From: an uncultured Chloroflexaceae bacterium | Lineage (GTDB): Bacteria > Chloroflexota > Chloroflexia > Chloroflexales > Chloroflexaceae | Reading direction: 5' to 3' | NCBI GenBank assembly: GCA_937141995.1 | Contig: CAKZQX010001065.1 | Location: forward strand, 1-5,386 | DNA length: 5,386 bases | Shown here: piece after piece, positions 1 through 5,196 of the stretch | How positions within the stretch are numbered: the stretch's first letter is position 1 | Layout: the number at the start of each line of letters is the position of its first letter | Notes under the pieces: generated by a model | Told to the model about the DNA's origin: nothing | What the model saw: only the letters and a program-made list of their open reading frames with translations | The model's database searches: none | Made by a program: the position numbers and the translations under genes

Positions 1-1858
1 AGCAGGTGCTGCGCAGTCCGGCCTGCTTGCCCGGCATGAACTCCAGCGCGCCATGCGTGCCAAAGTGGATAACCGCATCCGCGCCAAACACATGCTCCAG
101 CCAGGCGTAGAACGCGGCGAAGCCATGGTGCGGGGCGGCGTCTTTTGCCATCAGCAGGCGCATCGGGTCGCGCTCGTAGCCGAAGCTGGGCTGAATGCCG
201 ACGAAGACATTGCCAAACTGCTTGCCCAAAATATGAAAATTCTTGCCGTCGGTCAGCAGTTCACCCGGCGCGCGGCCCCAGAACGGTTCGATATCGACAT
301 AGGCCGGGAAGAGCCGCCGATAGTCGTCCAGCGGGAGTTGCGCCGCCACATTGCCGTCGGTGCCATGCAGCAGGGCGTTGCCCTCGGTCAGCGCCAGCCG
401 CAGCGCCTCGGCACTCTCCGGCACCTCGACGGTGTAGCCATCGGCCTGGAGCGCCTGCAACAGCTTGTGCAGGCTGGCAAAGACATCCAGGTAGGCGGCA
501 GTGCCGATATTGCCCAGGTTGGGCGGGAAGTTGAAGATGGCGACGCCCAGTTTTTTGTCGGCGTTGGGTGTGTGGCGCAGGGCCACATGCTGCGCAATCC
601 GGTTGGCCGCCAGTTCGATCTGCTGCGGGAGCGCCACAAACTTGTCACTGCCGCCGGTCGGGCCGCCGATCACCAGCGGCTCAATCGCGCCGTCCAGCTC
701 GGGCAGGGCCACGTTGAGCGAGAGCTGGATGGGCACCAGGCCGGTGTCGTCGCGCTGCCACTCCTCCACGCGCTGGAAGGCCAGCGGGATCAGGTCCATG
801 CACTCGACATCCAGTTGTTCCAGGGCGATGCGTGCCTCTTCCGGGCGTCCCTCGGCCGGGCCGCCAACCAGCGAGAAGCCGGTGCCGTTGATCAGCAGGT
901 CAATCTCGGTCTCAGACTCGGCGAGGGCCGGTTTGCGGCGCGACTTCTTGTCCGCCGCGCCATTTGACATAAAAAACTGCTCAATCGCCGGGCGCGCATC
1001 CAACCCGGCGCTGTAGGCCATCCGCACTTCGATGCTCCGGTCCTCCAGCGCGCGCGTCAGTGCTTCCAGATGGGCGGTATTCCCACTCAGTGCCACCGTC
1101 CGCAGCGAGATAATGCCGACAGTGCCTCGGTCCGGTTTCGGGCGCTTTGTCTTCTCTTCTTTGCTTTTACTGCGCTGTTTCTGCCACTTCTGGTAGCTCT
1201 TCAGATCAGCGAAGGTCTCCGGGGAATCGGGATGGAACAGGGCCGTATCCGGGTAGAGGACCGGATCTTCCAGCGGCAACTGCCCCTTCTGTCCAGGGAC
1301 GTAGCGCTCGATCAGCAGCGCCAGCATGCGTGTGAGGTTGTCGGGCGAGTTATTCAACCAGTATTGATGCACGGCGATGTAGGTATGCAGGTCGCGCGCT
1401 TTGCCGGGGATATGCTTGAGTACTTTGCTCAGGTTGCGCAGCACGGCCAGTTGCCGCCGCGCCTCGCTCTGGCCGCCTTTGGGTCGCAGCTTGCGGATCC
1501 ACTGCATCAGCAGGCCGGACTCTTCGCCCTCATCGCGGGATTGCAGTGTGAACTTGCCGATGCGGGTCTTGTGTAGCAGCGCCGGGTTGCTGGTGATAAT
1601 GCAGACCGGGCCGCGCGCCTGATCCAGCGCCCGCTCCAGCGCGCGCACACACTCTTCTCCGAAGAGGCGCGCGCCAAAGGTGAAGTCGGCGCGGGCAATA
1701 TCGCGGGTCAGCCGCTCCCAGTCCGCTTCCTCGCGCAGGAGGGCGGTATTGTAGAGGCTAATATCGAGCTCGACCCCGTGGGTCTGGCGCAGAGTCGCTG
1801 CTGCTTCGCGCAGGGCCGCGCTGTGCGTCCCCTCCATGGTGAGAAAAACAAAGCGCAT
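1..1858 (-). CDS. bchH: Magnesium chelatase large subunit BchH, N-terminal half (partial)
   Basis: Porphyrin-binding subunit of magnesium chelatase, which with BchI and BchD inserts Mg2+ into protoporphyrin IX. I translated the minus strand by hand: the frame is open for 619 codons to the window edge with no stop or frameshift. The family is usually about 1,200-1,300 aa, so roughly half is present. The start MRFVFLTMEGTHSAALREA is typical of BchH. The N-terminal region (about 1-165) corresponds to DUF3479 and the rest to the CobN/Mg-chelatase domain, with conserved blocks FNFPPNLGNIGTAAYLDVF (442-460), GIQPSFGYERDPMRLL (554-569), PHHGF (576-580) and HFGTHGALEFMPGKQ (598-612). ATG at 1858 is the first start after an in-frame TGA at 1871-1873, with a GAGAGAGG site 4 nt upstream. 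Lys/Arg-rich stretches lie at 224-244 and 304-309. Phototrophs with several copies have paralogues BchS and BchT; the operon context favours BchH, but the sequence seen here does not exclude them. Confidence 0.92.
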   Translation of the reverse strand, partial: MRFVFLTMEGTHSAALREAAATLRQTHGVELDISLYNTALLREEADWERLTRDIARADFTFGARLFGEECVRALERALDQARGPVCIITSNPALLHKTRIGKFTLQSRDEGEESGLLMQWIRKLRPKGGQSEARRQLAVLRNLSKVLKHIPGKARDLHTYIAVHQYWLNNSPDNLTRMLALLIERYVPGQKGQLPLEDPVLYPDTALFHPDSPETFADLKSYQKWQKQRSKSKEEKTKRPKPDRGTVGIISLRTVALSGNTAHLEALTRALEDRSIEVRMAYSAGLDARPAIEQFFMSNGAADKKSRRKPALAESETEIDLLINGTGFSLVGGPAEGRPEEARIALEQLDVECMDLIPLAFQRVEEWQRDDTGLVPIQLSLNVALPELDGAIEPLVIGGPTGGSDKFVALPQQIELAANRIAQHVALRHTPNADKKLGVAIFNFPPNLGNIGTAAYLDVFASLHKLLQALQADGYTVEVPESAEALRLALTEGNALLHGTDGNVAAQLPLDDYRRLFPAYVDIEPFWGRAPGELLTDGKNFHILGKQFGNVFVGIQPSFGYERDPMRLLMAKDAAPHHGFAAFYAWLEHVFGADAVIHFGTHGALEFMPGKQAGLRSTC

Positions 1859-1862
1859 ATGT

Positions 1863-1870
1863 CCTCTCTC
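1863..1870 (-). promoter_or_regulatory. Ribosome binding site of bchH
   Basis: Minus-strand GAGAGAGG, 4 nt before the bchH ATG. It is the only purine-rich site between the in-frame TGA at 1871-1873 and the start, so it supports the chosen start. The spacing is short. Confidence 0.6.
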
Positions 1871-1886
1871 TCATTCAATCCACAGA

Positions 1887-1931
1887 TGCCGGCAGCCGAT
1901 CTGACCGCCGGCACCTACCGACCGATCGGCT
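1887..1931 (-). promoter_or_regulatory. Two overlapping inverted repeats in the acsF-bchH spacer
   Basis: Two perfect inverted repeats interlock. Stem A pairs TGCCGGC (1887-1893) with GCCGGCA (1907-1913); in the minus-strand RNA it extends to 9 bp with one G-U pair. Stem B pairs AGCCGATC (1894-1901) with GATCGGCT (1924-1931), the latter overlapping the acsF stop codon. The arms are ordered A-B-A'-B' with no base between A and B, so both full stems probably cannot form at once. There is no U-run after either stem, so an intrinsic terminator is unlikely. A role as a processing, stability or switching element between acsF and bchH is inference. Confidence 0.5.
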
Positions 1932-3018
1932 ATGCGGATATGGTTCGTTCTTGCCGTCCGGGGCCGGGATAGTTCGGGAAGCCCTCCAACCCCTTCCAGC
2001 GGGTCGCTTCCTGAGTGGGTACCGGCGGCAGACGGTAGGTTGCGAACAGGCGCAGCCCGATGGCGGCTTTGAGCCGGGCCGCCTGAGCCACCGCGATAGG
2101 ATCACTCCGGCGGGACAATTCGTGAATGCGCCGGTCATACCGGACACAGGCATCCAGGTTGTCGAAGAAGGCCGGATGCTCAACCGGCAGCGTCACCGGG
2201 AAGACCTGAGTCGTAATCTGGTTGGTCAATCGGATAACCTGCTGATCATAGTCCCGCCAGTTCAGCTTCAGCGCGTTGTAGAAGTTGGTCCGCCGCGCGT
2301 CATTCAAATACATCGTGGCATACACCGCCAGCAGGAAGAAGCGAATCCAGCGTCGGTTGGCCCCTTGGAGCAGTTCCGGTTGGCTGCGCATCAGCAGCGC
2401 GAAGAACTCACCGTGGCGGTACTCATCGTTGCACCACTCCTCAAACCATTTGAAGATTGGGTGAATAATCCCGTCCGGCTGCGCTTGCAGATGCCGGAAG
2501 ATAGTAATGTAGCGCGCATAGCCGATCTTCTCCGACAGATAGGTGGCATAGAAGATAAATTTGGGCTTGAAGTGCGTATACTTCTTGCGCTTCTGCAGCA
2601 CACTCAGGTTCAGCGCCACATTCAGGTCGCCCATCGTCCGGTTGAGAAAGCCGGCGTGGCGACCCTCGTCGCGGCTCATATACTGGAAGATCGCCCGCAG
2701 CGTCGGATCTTTGAGATGCTTGACCATCTCGGCGTAGAGCAGGCAGCCGCTAAACTCGGCGGTGCAACTCCGCTCCAGGAACTCAATAAAGGTCTCGCGC
2801 TCGGGCATATCGTCAAAGTTTGCCAGAAATTCTTCGTTGCGCACAAAGTGATTTCGGTTGTAGTCGCGTGCAAACTCGTTGCGAATCCAGTCGAACTCAT
2901 CGCGCAGATGCTCAATATTCAACTTATCGATCTGATCGAAATCAGTGGTATAAAAACGCGGCGTCAGCATGGCCTCTTGCAGCGCGTGCCGCGTGGTAAA
3001 ACTCATTCCCGGTTCCAT
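1930..3018 (-). CDS. acsF: Mg-protoporphyrin IX monomethyl ester oxidative cyclase, AcsF
   Basis: Aerobic cyclase: a diiron enzyme that uses O2 and electrons to form the fifth (E) ring, converting Mg-protoporphyrin IX monomethyl ester to protochlorophyllide. The 362 aa match the family's usual 350-380. Near the N-terminus is LTPRFYTTDFDQID (18-31), a hallmark of the family. The ferritin-like helices carry candidate iron ligands E88, E118 and H121 (in SRDEGRH), E163, and E199 and H202 (in NDEYRH), that is, two DExRH-type motifs. Start: an in-frame TAG at 3022-3024 leaves only M1 or M5, and an AAGGAGG site 6 nt upstream decides for M1. It is separated from the upstream small gene by a repeat-filled 159-nt spacer and is followed 71 nt later by bchH. 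Electron donors or auxiliary subunits are not evident, unless the small neighbour is one. Confidence 0.96.
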   Translation of the reverse strand: MEPGMSFTTRHALQEAMLTPRFYTTDFDQIDKLNIEHLRDEFDWIRNEFARDYNRNHFVRNEEFLANFDDMPERETFIEFLERSCTAEFSGCLLYAEMVKHLKDPTLRAIFQYMSRDEGRHAGFLNRTMGDLNVALNLSVLQKRKKYTHFKPKFIFYATYLSEKIGYARYITIFRHLQAQPDGIIHPIFKWFEEWCNDEYRHGEFFALLMRSQPELLQGANRRWIRFFLLAVYATMYLNDARRTNFYNALKLNWRDYDQQVIRLTNQITTQVFPVTLPVEHPAFFDNLDACVRYDRRIHELSRRSDPIAVAQAARLKAAIGLRLFATYRLPPVPTQEATRWKGLEGFPNYPGPGRQERTISA

Positions 3019-3024
3019 CGCCTA

Positions 3025-3031
3025 CCTCCTT
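3025..3031 (-). promoter_or_regulatory. Strong ribosome binding site of acsF
   Basis: Minus-strand AAGGAGG, 6 nt before the acsF ATG at 3018, the best Shine-Dalgarno match in the window. It lies 2 nt downstream (in transcript sense) of the edge of the heptad repeat array, so folding of the array could affect access to it. Confidence 0.85.
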
Positions 3032-3033
3032 GT

Positions 3034-3096
3034 AGGGGTTAGGGGTTAACGGTTAGGAGCTAACGGTTAGGGGTTAACGGTTAATCGTTATTCGAG
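3034..3096. repeat. Heptanucleotide tandem repeat, left arm (GGTT orientation)
   Basis: Nine consecutive 7-nt units can be laid out without gaps: AGGGGTT, AGGGGTT, AACGGTT, AGGAGCT, AACGGTT, AGGGGTT, AACGGTT, AATCGTT and a degenerate ATTCGAG. On top of the 7-nt period there is a 14-nt one: the blocks starting at 3048, 3062 and 3076 each begin AACGGTTA. The plus strand is the G-rich, telomere-like strand here. The arm ends 2 nt from the acsF ribosome binding site. Confidence 0.9.
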
Positions 3097-3100
3097 AACT

Positions 3101-3175
3101 AACCCGTAACCTGTACCGTAACCTGTAACCTGTAACCCGTAATCCGTAACCTGTAACCCCTAACCCGTAACCGTT
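3101..3175. repeat. Heptanucleotide tandem repeat, right arm (AACC orientation, inverted relative to left arm)
   Basis: Eleven units of the form AACCYGT: AACCCGT, AACCTGT, a shortened ACCGT (3115-3119), AACCTGT, AACCTGT, AACCCGT, AATCCGT, AACCTGT, AACCCCT, AACCCGT and AACCGTT. These are reverse-complement relatives of the left arm (AACCCCT against AGGGGTT, AACCGTT against AACGGTT). When the arms are set against each other from the centre outward, skipping the 5-nt unit, each heptad pair matches at 4-7 of 7 positions by hand, mostly at the AACC/GGTT core. The array begins 2 nt after the stop of the upstream gene. Confidence 0.9.
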
Positions 3176-3177
3176 TC

Positions 3178-3513
3178 TCATGGATGCTCAACCAGTTCGC
3201 TGATCTCTACAAGGCTGCTCCGCTTGATCAGGTGGCGCTTCAGCCGGCTTGCCTTGTATAACCGCACCGGGCTGGGGTACGACAGTTCGCCCTGCGTACG
3301 CCCCTGCTCGGTCTGCGGCAGCGCGAGAATCTCCAGCGTATCGCCGGGCTGGATCTCCATCCCCGCCGGTAAATCAACATGCAGGTGGAAATGCTCATGC
3401 TCACTCTGCAGGTGAACGGTAGCATTACCCTCAGCGACAACTTCACGCCGGTACCAGCGGATCAGCGCCGCCGCGCCGGCTCCGACCGCCAGCAACCCCA
3501 GTAGTTGCTTCAT
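3178..3513 (-). CDS. Small membrane-anchored protein of unknown function with a histidine-rich strand
   Basis: I do not recognise a named family. The 111-aa product starts with one hydrophobic segment (about residues 4-18, Gly/Ala/Leu-rich) followed by a positive cluster (R19, R22, R23), which predicts an N-terminal membrane anchor with the rest in the cytoplasm. Residues 31-50 look like alternating beta-strand, with H34, H39, H41, H43 and H45 at every second position, so the last four would face the same side. The part after 52 contains a short turn-strand pattern (QPGDTLEILALP) and a basic stretch (R86 to R98). It overlaps bchM by 4 nt (ATGA) and has an AGGAGG site at 3518-3523 inside bchM, so its translation is probably coupled to BchM. 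Its position between bchM and acsF suggests work at the methyl-transfer or cyclase step, which is inference only. Confidence 0.82.
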   Translation of the reverse strand: MKQLLGLLAVGAGAAALIRWYRREVVAEGNATVHLQSEHEHFHLHVDLPAGMEIQPGDTLEILALPQTEQGRTQGELSYPSPVRLYKASRLKRHLIKRSSLVEISELVEHP

Positions 3514-4238
3514 AACGCCTCCTCCCGTCGCGCCTCCAGCAGCGTGACATGGTAAAACCCCTTGCTGACGCGGACGCTACGGCAGACGCGCATCCCCGCA
3601 GTTGCCAGGGTCTGTGCCACAAAGCTGTCCGACATCATCTGGATCTCGGTGCGCCGCTGGCTCTTGGGGAAATGCCCACCCAGCCAGTGCATCATTGCCA
3701 GTAACTGGTTGTGGGGCGCGTAGGTCAGCAGCAGCGTCTCCCGGCAACTCTGCGCCAGCCGTCGGCACATCGGGGCAAACCCCGATTGTGAGTAATGGAT
3801 CAGCACGTCAAAGCAGGCCACAACATCATAGCTGCCACGGATAGTTTCTAGATCGCCCGTCACAAAGTTGATACGCTCGCGCACGCCGGCCTGCTCGGAC
3901 TGCGCAACGGCGGCGTGGACCATCTGGGGCGCGATATCAATGGCGGTTACGGCGAAGCCGCGCCGGGCCAGCGCGGTACTGAAGAGACCGGTACCGCAGC
4001 CCGCATCGAGGGCGCGCGCGTCGGCGGGAAAGGTCTGCTCATCCAGCCAGGCTTCGGCCTGCGCCAGCATGCTGGTGTGCCCCTCGCGGATCGAGCGCCG
4101 CACCGAAGAGAGCTCGCCCTGCCCGTAGATCGCCGCCCAGCGCTCAAAACCGACGCCATCGAAATAGCGCCGCAACTGCTGTTTATGCTCCTGCTCCAGT
4201 TGATCGGGGCGCGTAAGTGTAGCCTTCTGCTGTGTCAT
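3510..4238 (-). CDS. bchM: Mg-protoporphyrin IX O-methyltransferase BchM
   Basis: Transfers a methyl group from S-adenosylmethionine to the ring-C propionate of Mg-protoporphyrin IX, giving the monomethyl ester that AcsF uses. The 242 aa are near the family size. Class I methyltransferase motifs are clear: motif I LDAGCGTGLFS (77-87), the acidic end of strand 2 in VTAID (97-101), D129 in FVTGDLE, and YDVVACFDVLIHYS (137-150). The N-terminal YFDGVGFERW (25-34) and RRSIREGH (47-54) and the later HFPKSQRRTEI (169-179) are family signatures that separate BchM from generic methyltransferases. The ATG at 4238 has no recognisable Shine-Dalgarno site; the upstream bases read ACCATACCAATACTT. No better ATG or GTG lies nearby before the conserved region. 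The stop overlaps the start of the next gene as ATGA. Confidence 0.95.
   Translation of the reverse strand: MTQQKATLTRPDQLEQEHKQQLRRYFDGVGFERWAAIYGQGELSSVRRSIREGHTSMLAQAEAWLDEQTFPADARALDAGCGTGLFSTALARRGFAVTAIDIAPQMVHAAVAQSEQAGVRERINFVTGDLETIRGSYDVVACFDVLIHYSQSGFAPMCRRLAQSCRETLLLTYAPHNQLLAMMHWLGGHFPKSQRRTEIQMMSDSFVAQTLATAGMRVCRSVRVSKGFYHVTLLEARREEAL
3518..3523 (-). promoter_or_regulatory. Ribosome binding site of the small gene, inside bchM
   Basis: Minus-strand AGGAGG, 4 nt before the ATG at 3513, lying within the last codons of bchM. Together with the ATGA overlap it supports a real, translated small gene. Confidence 0.7.
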
Positions 4239-4252
4239 AAGTATTGGTATGG

Positions 4253-4314
4253 TGCGTACTGCGTATTGCGTAAGCCGGCAAACAAGGGTGCCCCGCAGTA
4301 CGTACTACGCGCTA
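4253..4314. repeat. Second heptad array: two inverted three-unit arms in the bchL-bchM spacer
   Basis: Left arm: three 7-nt units TGCGTAC, TGCGTAT and TGCGTAA (4253-4273). Right arm: three units CGCAGTA, CGTACTA and CGCGCTA (4294-4314). The arms are inverted: positions 4254-4269 and the reverse complement of 4295-4310 agree at 13 of 16 bases, with a 25-nt loop. AGTACGTACT at 4297-4306 is a perfect 10-bp palindrome. No U-run follows the stem in the transcript, so a simple terminator is not supported. The repeat core differs from that of the array upstream of acsF, but the architecture is the same. Confidence 0.75.
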
Positions 4315-4319
4315 AAAAG

Positions 4320-5141
4320 CTATCGCCAGCCACCGATGACCTCGAAGATCTCGCGGTCGCCCATGGGTTGCGGCACGGCGGATGCCGGACCATTCAAAAT
4401 ATTCTCGGCCAGTTGCTCAAAGGGTGTGGTGCAGATAACCTGGTCGGGATGCTCCAACTCGAACAGGGTTTTGCCGGCCAGCCGACTGCGCCGGATCAGG
4501 TCGTGGTAGGGAATCTCGGCCATGATGCGCGTGCCGACCTGCGAAGCAAACTCCTCCAGCAGCGTGGTGCCACCGCCGAGCTCATGATCGACCCGGTTGG
4601 CGATGATTCCGGCCAGTTGCACTTTGTAGCGTGCGCTCTTCTGCTCTACCGCCAGACAGAGCCGATTCGCGGCGAAGATACTGTCAAAGTCGTTGCAGGC
4701 GATGATCATTGCGTAGTCGGCATAGTTTAGCGGGGCGCTAAAGCCACCGCAGACTACATCACCCAGCACGTCAAACAGAATGACATCATACTTGTCATAG
4801 AGGCCAAACTCCTTGAGCAGTTTAACCGTCTCGCCGACAACATAGCCACCGCAGCCGCTGCCCGCCGGTGGGCCGCCCGCCTCCAGCGTATCCACTCCGG
4901 CAAAACCGGTTTTTACCACATCCTCAACCATGATTTCTTCGTGGTGAAAATCAACTTCATCGAGGACATCAATGACCGTGTTCTGCAACTGCCCGGTCAG
5001 TGGGAAGGTACTGTCATGCTTGGGATCACAACCGATCTGCAGCACCTTTGCGCCCTTGAGCGCCATTGCCGCCGACAGATTGGCGCTGGTTGTGCTCTTG
5101 CCGATACCACCTTTACCATAAACCGCAAGAAACAGGCTCAT
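4320..5141 (-). CDS. bchL: Light-independent protochlorophyllide reductase iron protein BchL
   Basis: ATP-dependent electron donor of dark-operative protochlorophyllide reductase. A NifH-like homodimer binds one [4Fe-4S] cluster between subunits and passes electrons to the BchN-BchB complex. The 273 aa contain the P-loop GKGGIGKST (9-17), [10 protein letters not shown] (36-45), and cluster ligands C97 in AGSGCGGY and C131 in [13 protein letters not shown]. The 34-residue ligand spacing fits BchL. Length and immediate linkage to bchB argue against the related BchX (longer N-terminus) and against NifH. The start is fixed by an in-frame TAG at 5154-5156 and an AGAGGAG site 7 nt upstream. The protein starts directly at the first strand, without the N-terminal extension of about 29 residues seen in the Rhodobacter sphaeroides protein. 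It follows bchB by 55 nt. Confidence 0.97.
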   Translation of the reverse strand: MSLFLAVYGKGGIGKSTTSANLSAAMALKGAKVLQIGCDPKHDSTFPLTGQLQNTVIDVLDEVDFHHEEIMVEDVVKTGFAGVDTLEAGGPPAGSGCGGYVVGETVKLLKEFGLYDKYDVILFDVLGDVVCGGFSAPLNYADYAMIIACNDFDSIFAANRLCLAVEQKSARYKVQLAGIIANRVDHELGGGTTLLEEFASQVGTRIMAEIPYHDLIRRSRLAGKTLFELEHPDQVICTTPFEQLAENILNGPASAVPQPMGDREIFEVIGGWR

Positions 5142-5148
5142 CCTGGTA

Positions 5149-5155
5149 CTCCTCT
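5149..5155 (-). promoter_or_regulatory. Ribosome binding site of bchL
   Basis: Minus-strand AGAGGAG, 7 nt before the bchL ATG. It overlaps the in-frame TAG that rules out a longer BchL. Confidence 0.75.
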
Positions 5156-5177
5156 AGAACATCCATCAGTAATTCGC

Positions 5178-5192
5178 AGGTGTAGCTCACCT
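5178..5192. other. Small inverted repeat in the bchB-bchL spacer
   Basis: AGGTG (5178-5182) and CACCT (5188-5192) form a 5-bp stem with a 5-nt loop, 4 nt after the bchB stop codon. It is short and lacks a U-run, so it is at most a minor mRNA hairpin and may be chance. Confidence 0.25.
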
Positions 5193-5196
5193 CGAT

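Noticed and set aside
53..967. 304-codon plus-strand open frame, opposite bchH
   Set aside because: The minus-strand frame here is a continuous, recognisable BchH. The plus-strand product is compositionally odd (Arg/Gln/Gly-rich) and has no domain.
1951..3042. 363-codon open frame on the plus strand, opposite acsF
   Set aside because: It lies wholly antisense to a clearly conserved acsF and crosses into the repeat array. Its translation shows no recognisable domain, and long antisense frames are expected opposite GC-rich genes.
3034..3175. CRISPR array or intrinsic terminator
   Set aside because: The 7-nt units are contiguous with no spacers, so it is not CRISPR. No U-run follows the stem in transcript sense, so a standard terminator is not supported.
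3019..3177. Sigma70-like promoter for acsF inside the array
   Set aside because: I found no convincing -35/-10 pair. AT-rich bits such as TAACGATTAA occur only because of the repeat composition.
3915..4730. 271-codon plus-strand open frame crossing the bchL-bchM spacer
   Set aside because: It is antisense to both bchM and bchL and runs through the inverted heptad array, with no domain or plausible initiation context.
4320..5141. Nitrogenase iron protein NifH or chlorophyllide reductase BchX instead of BchL
   Set aside because: The sequence around both cluster cysteines, the 273-aa length without the BchX N-terminal extension, and the adjoining bchB all fit BchL.
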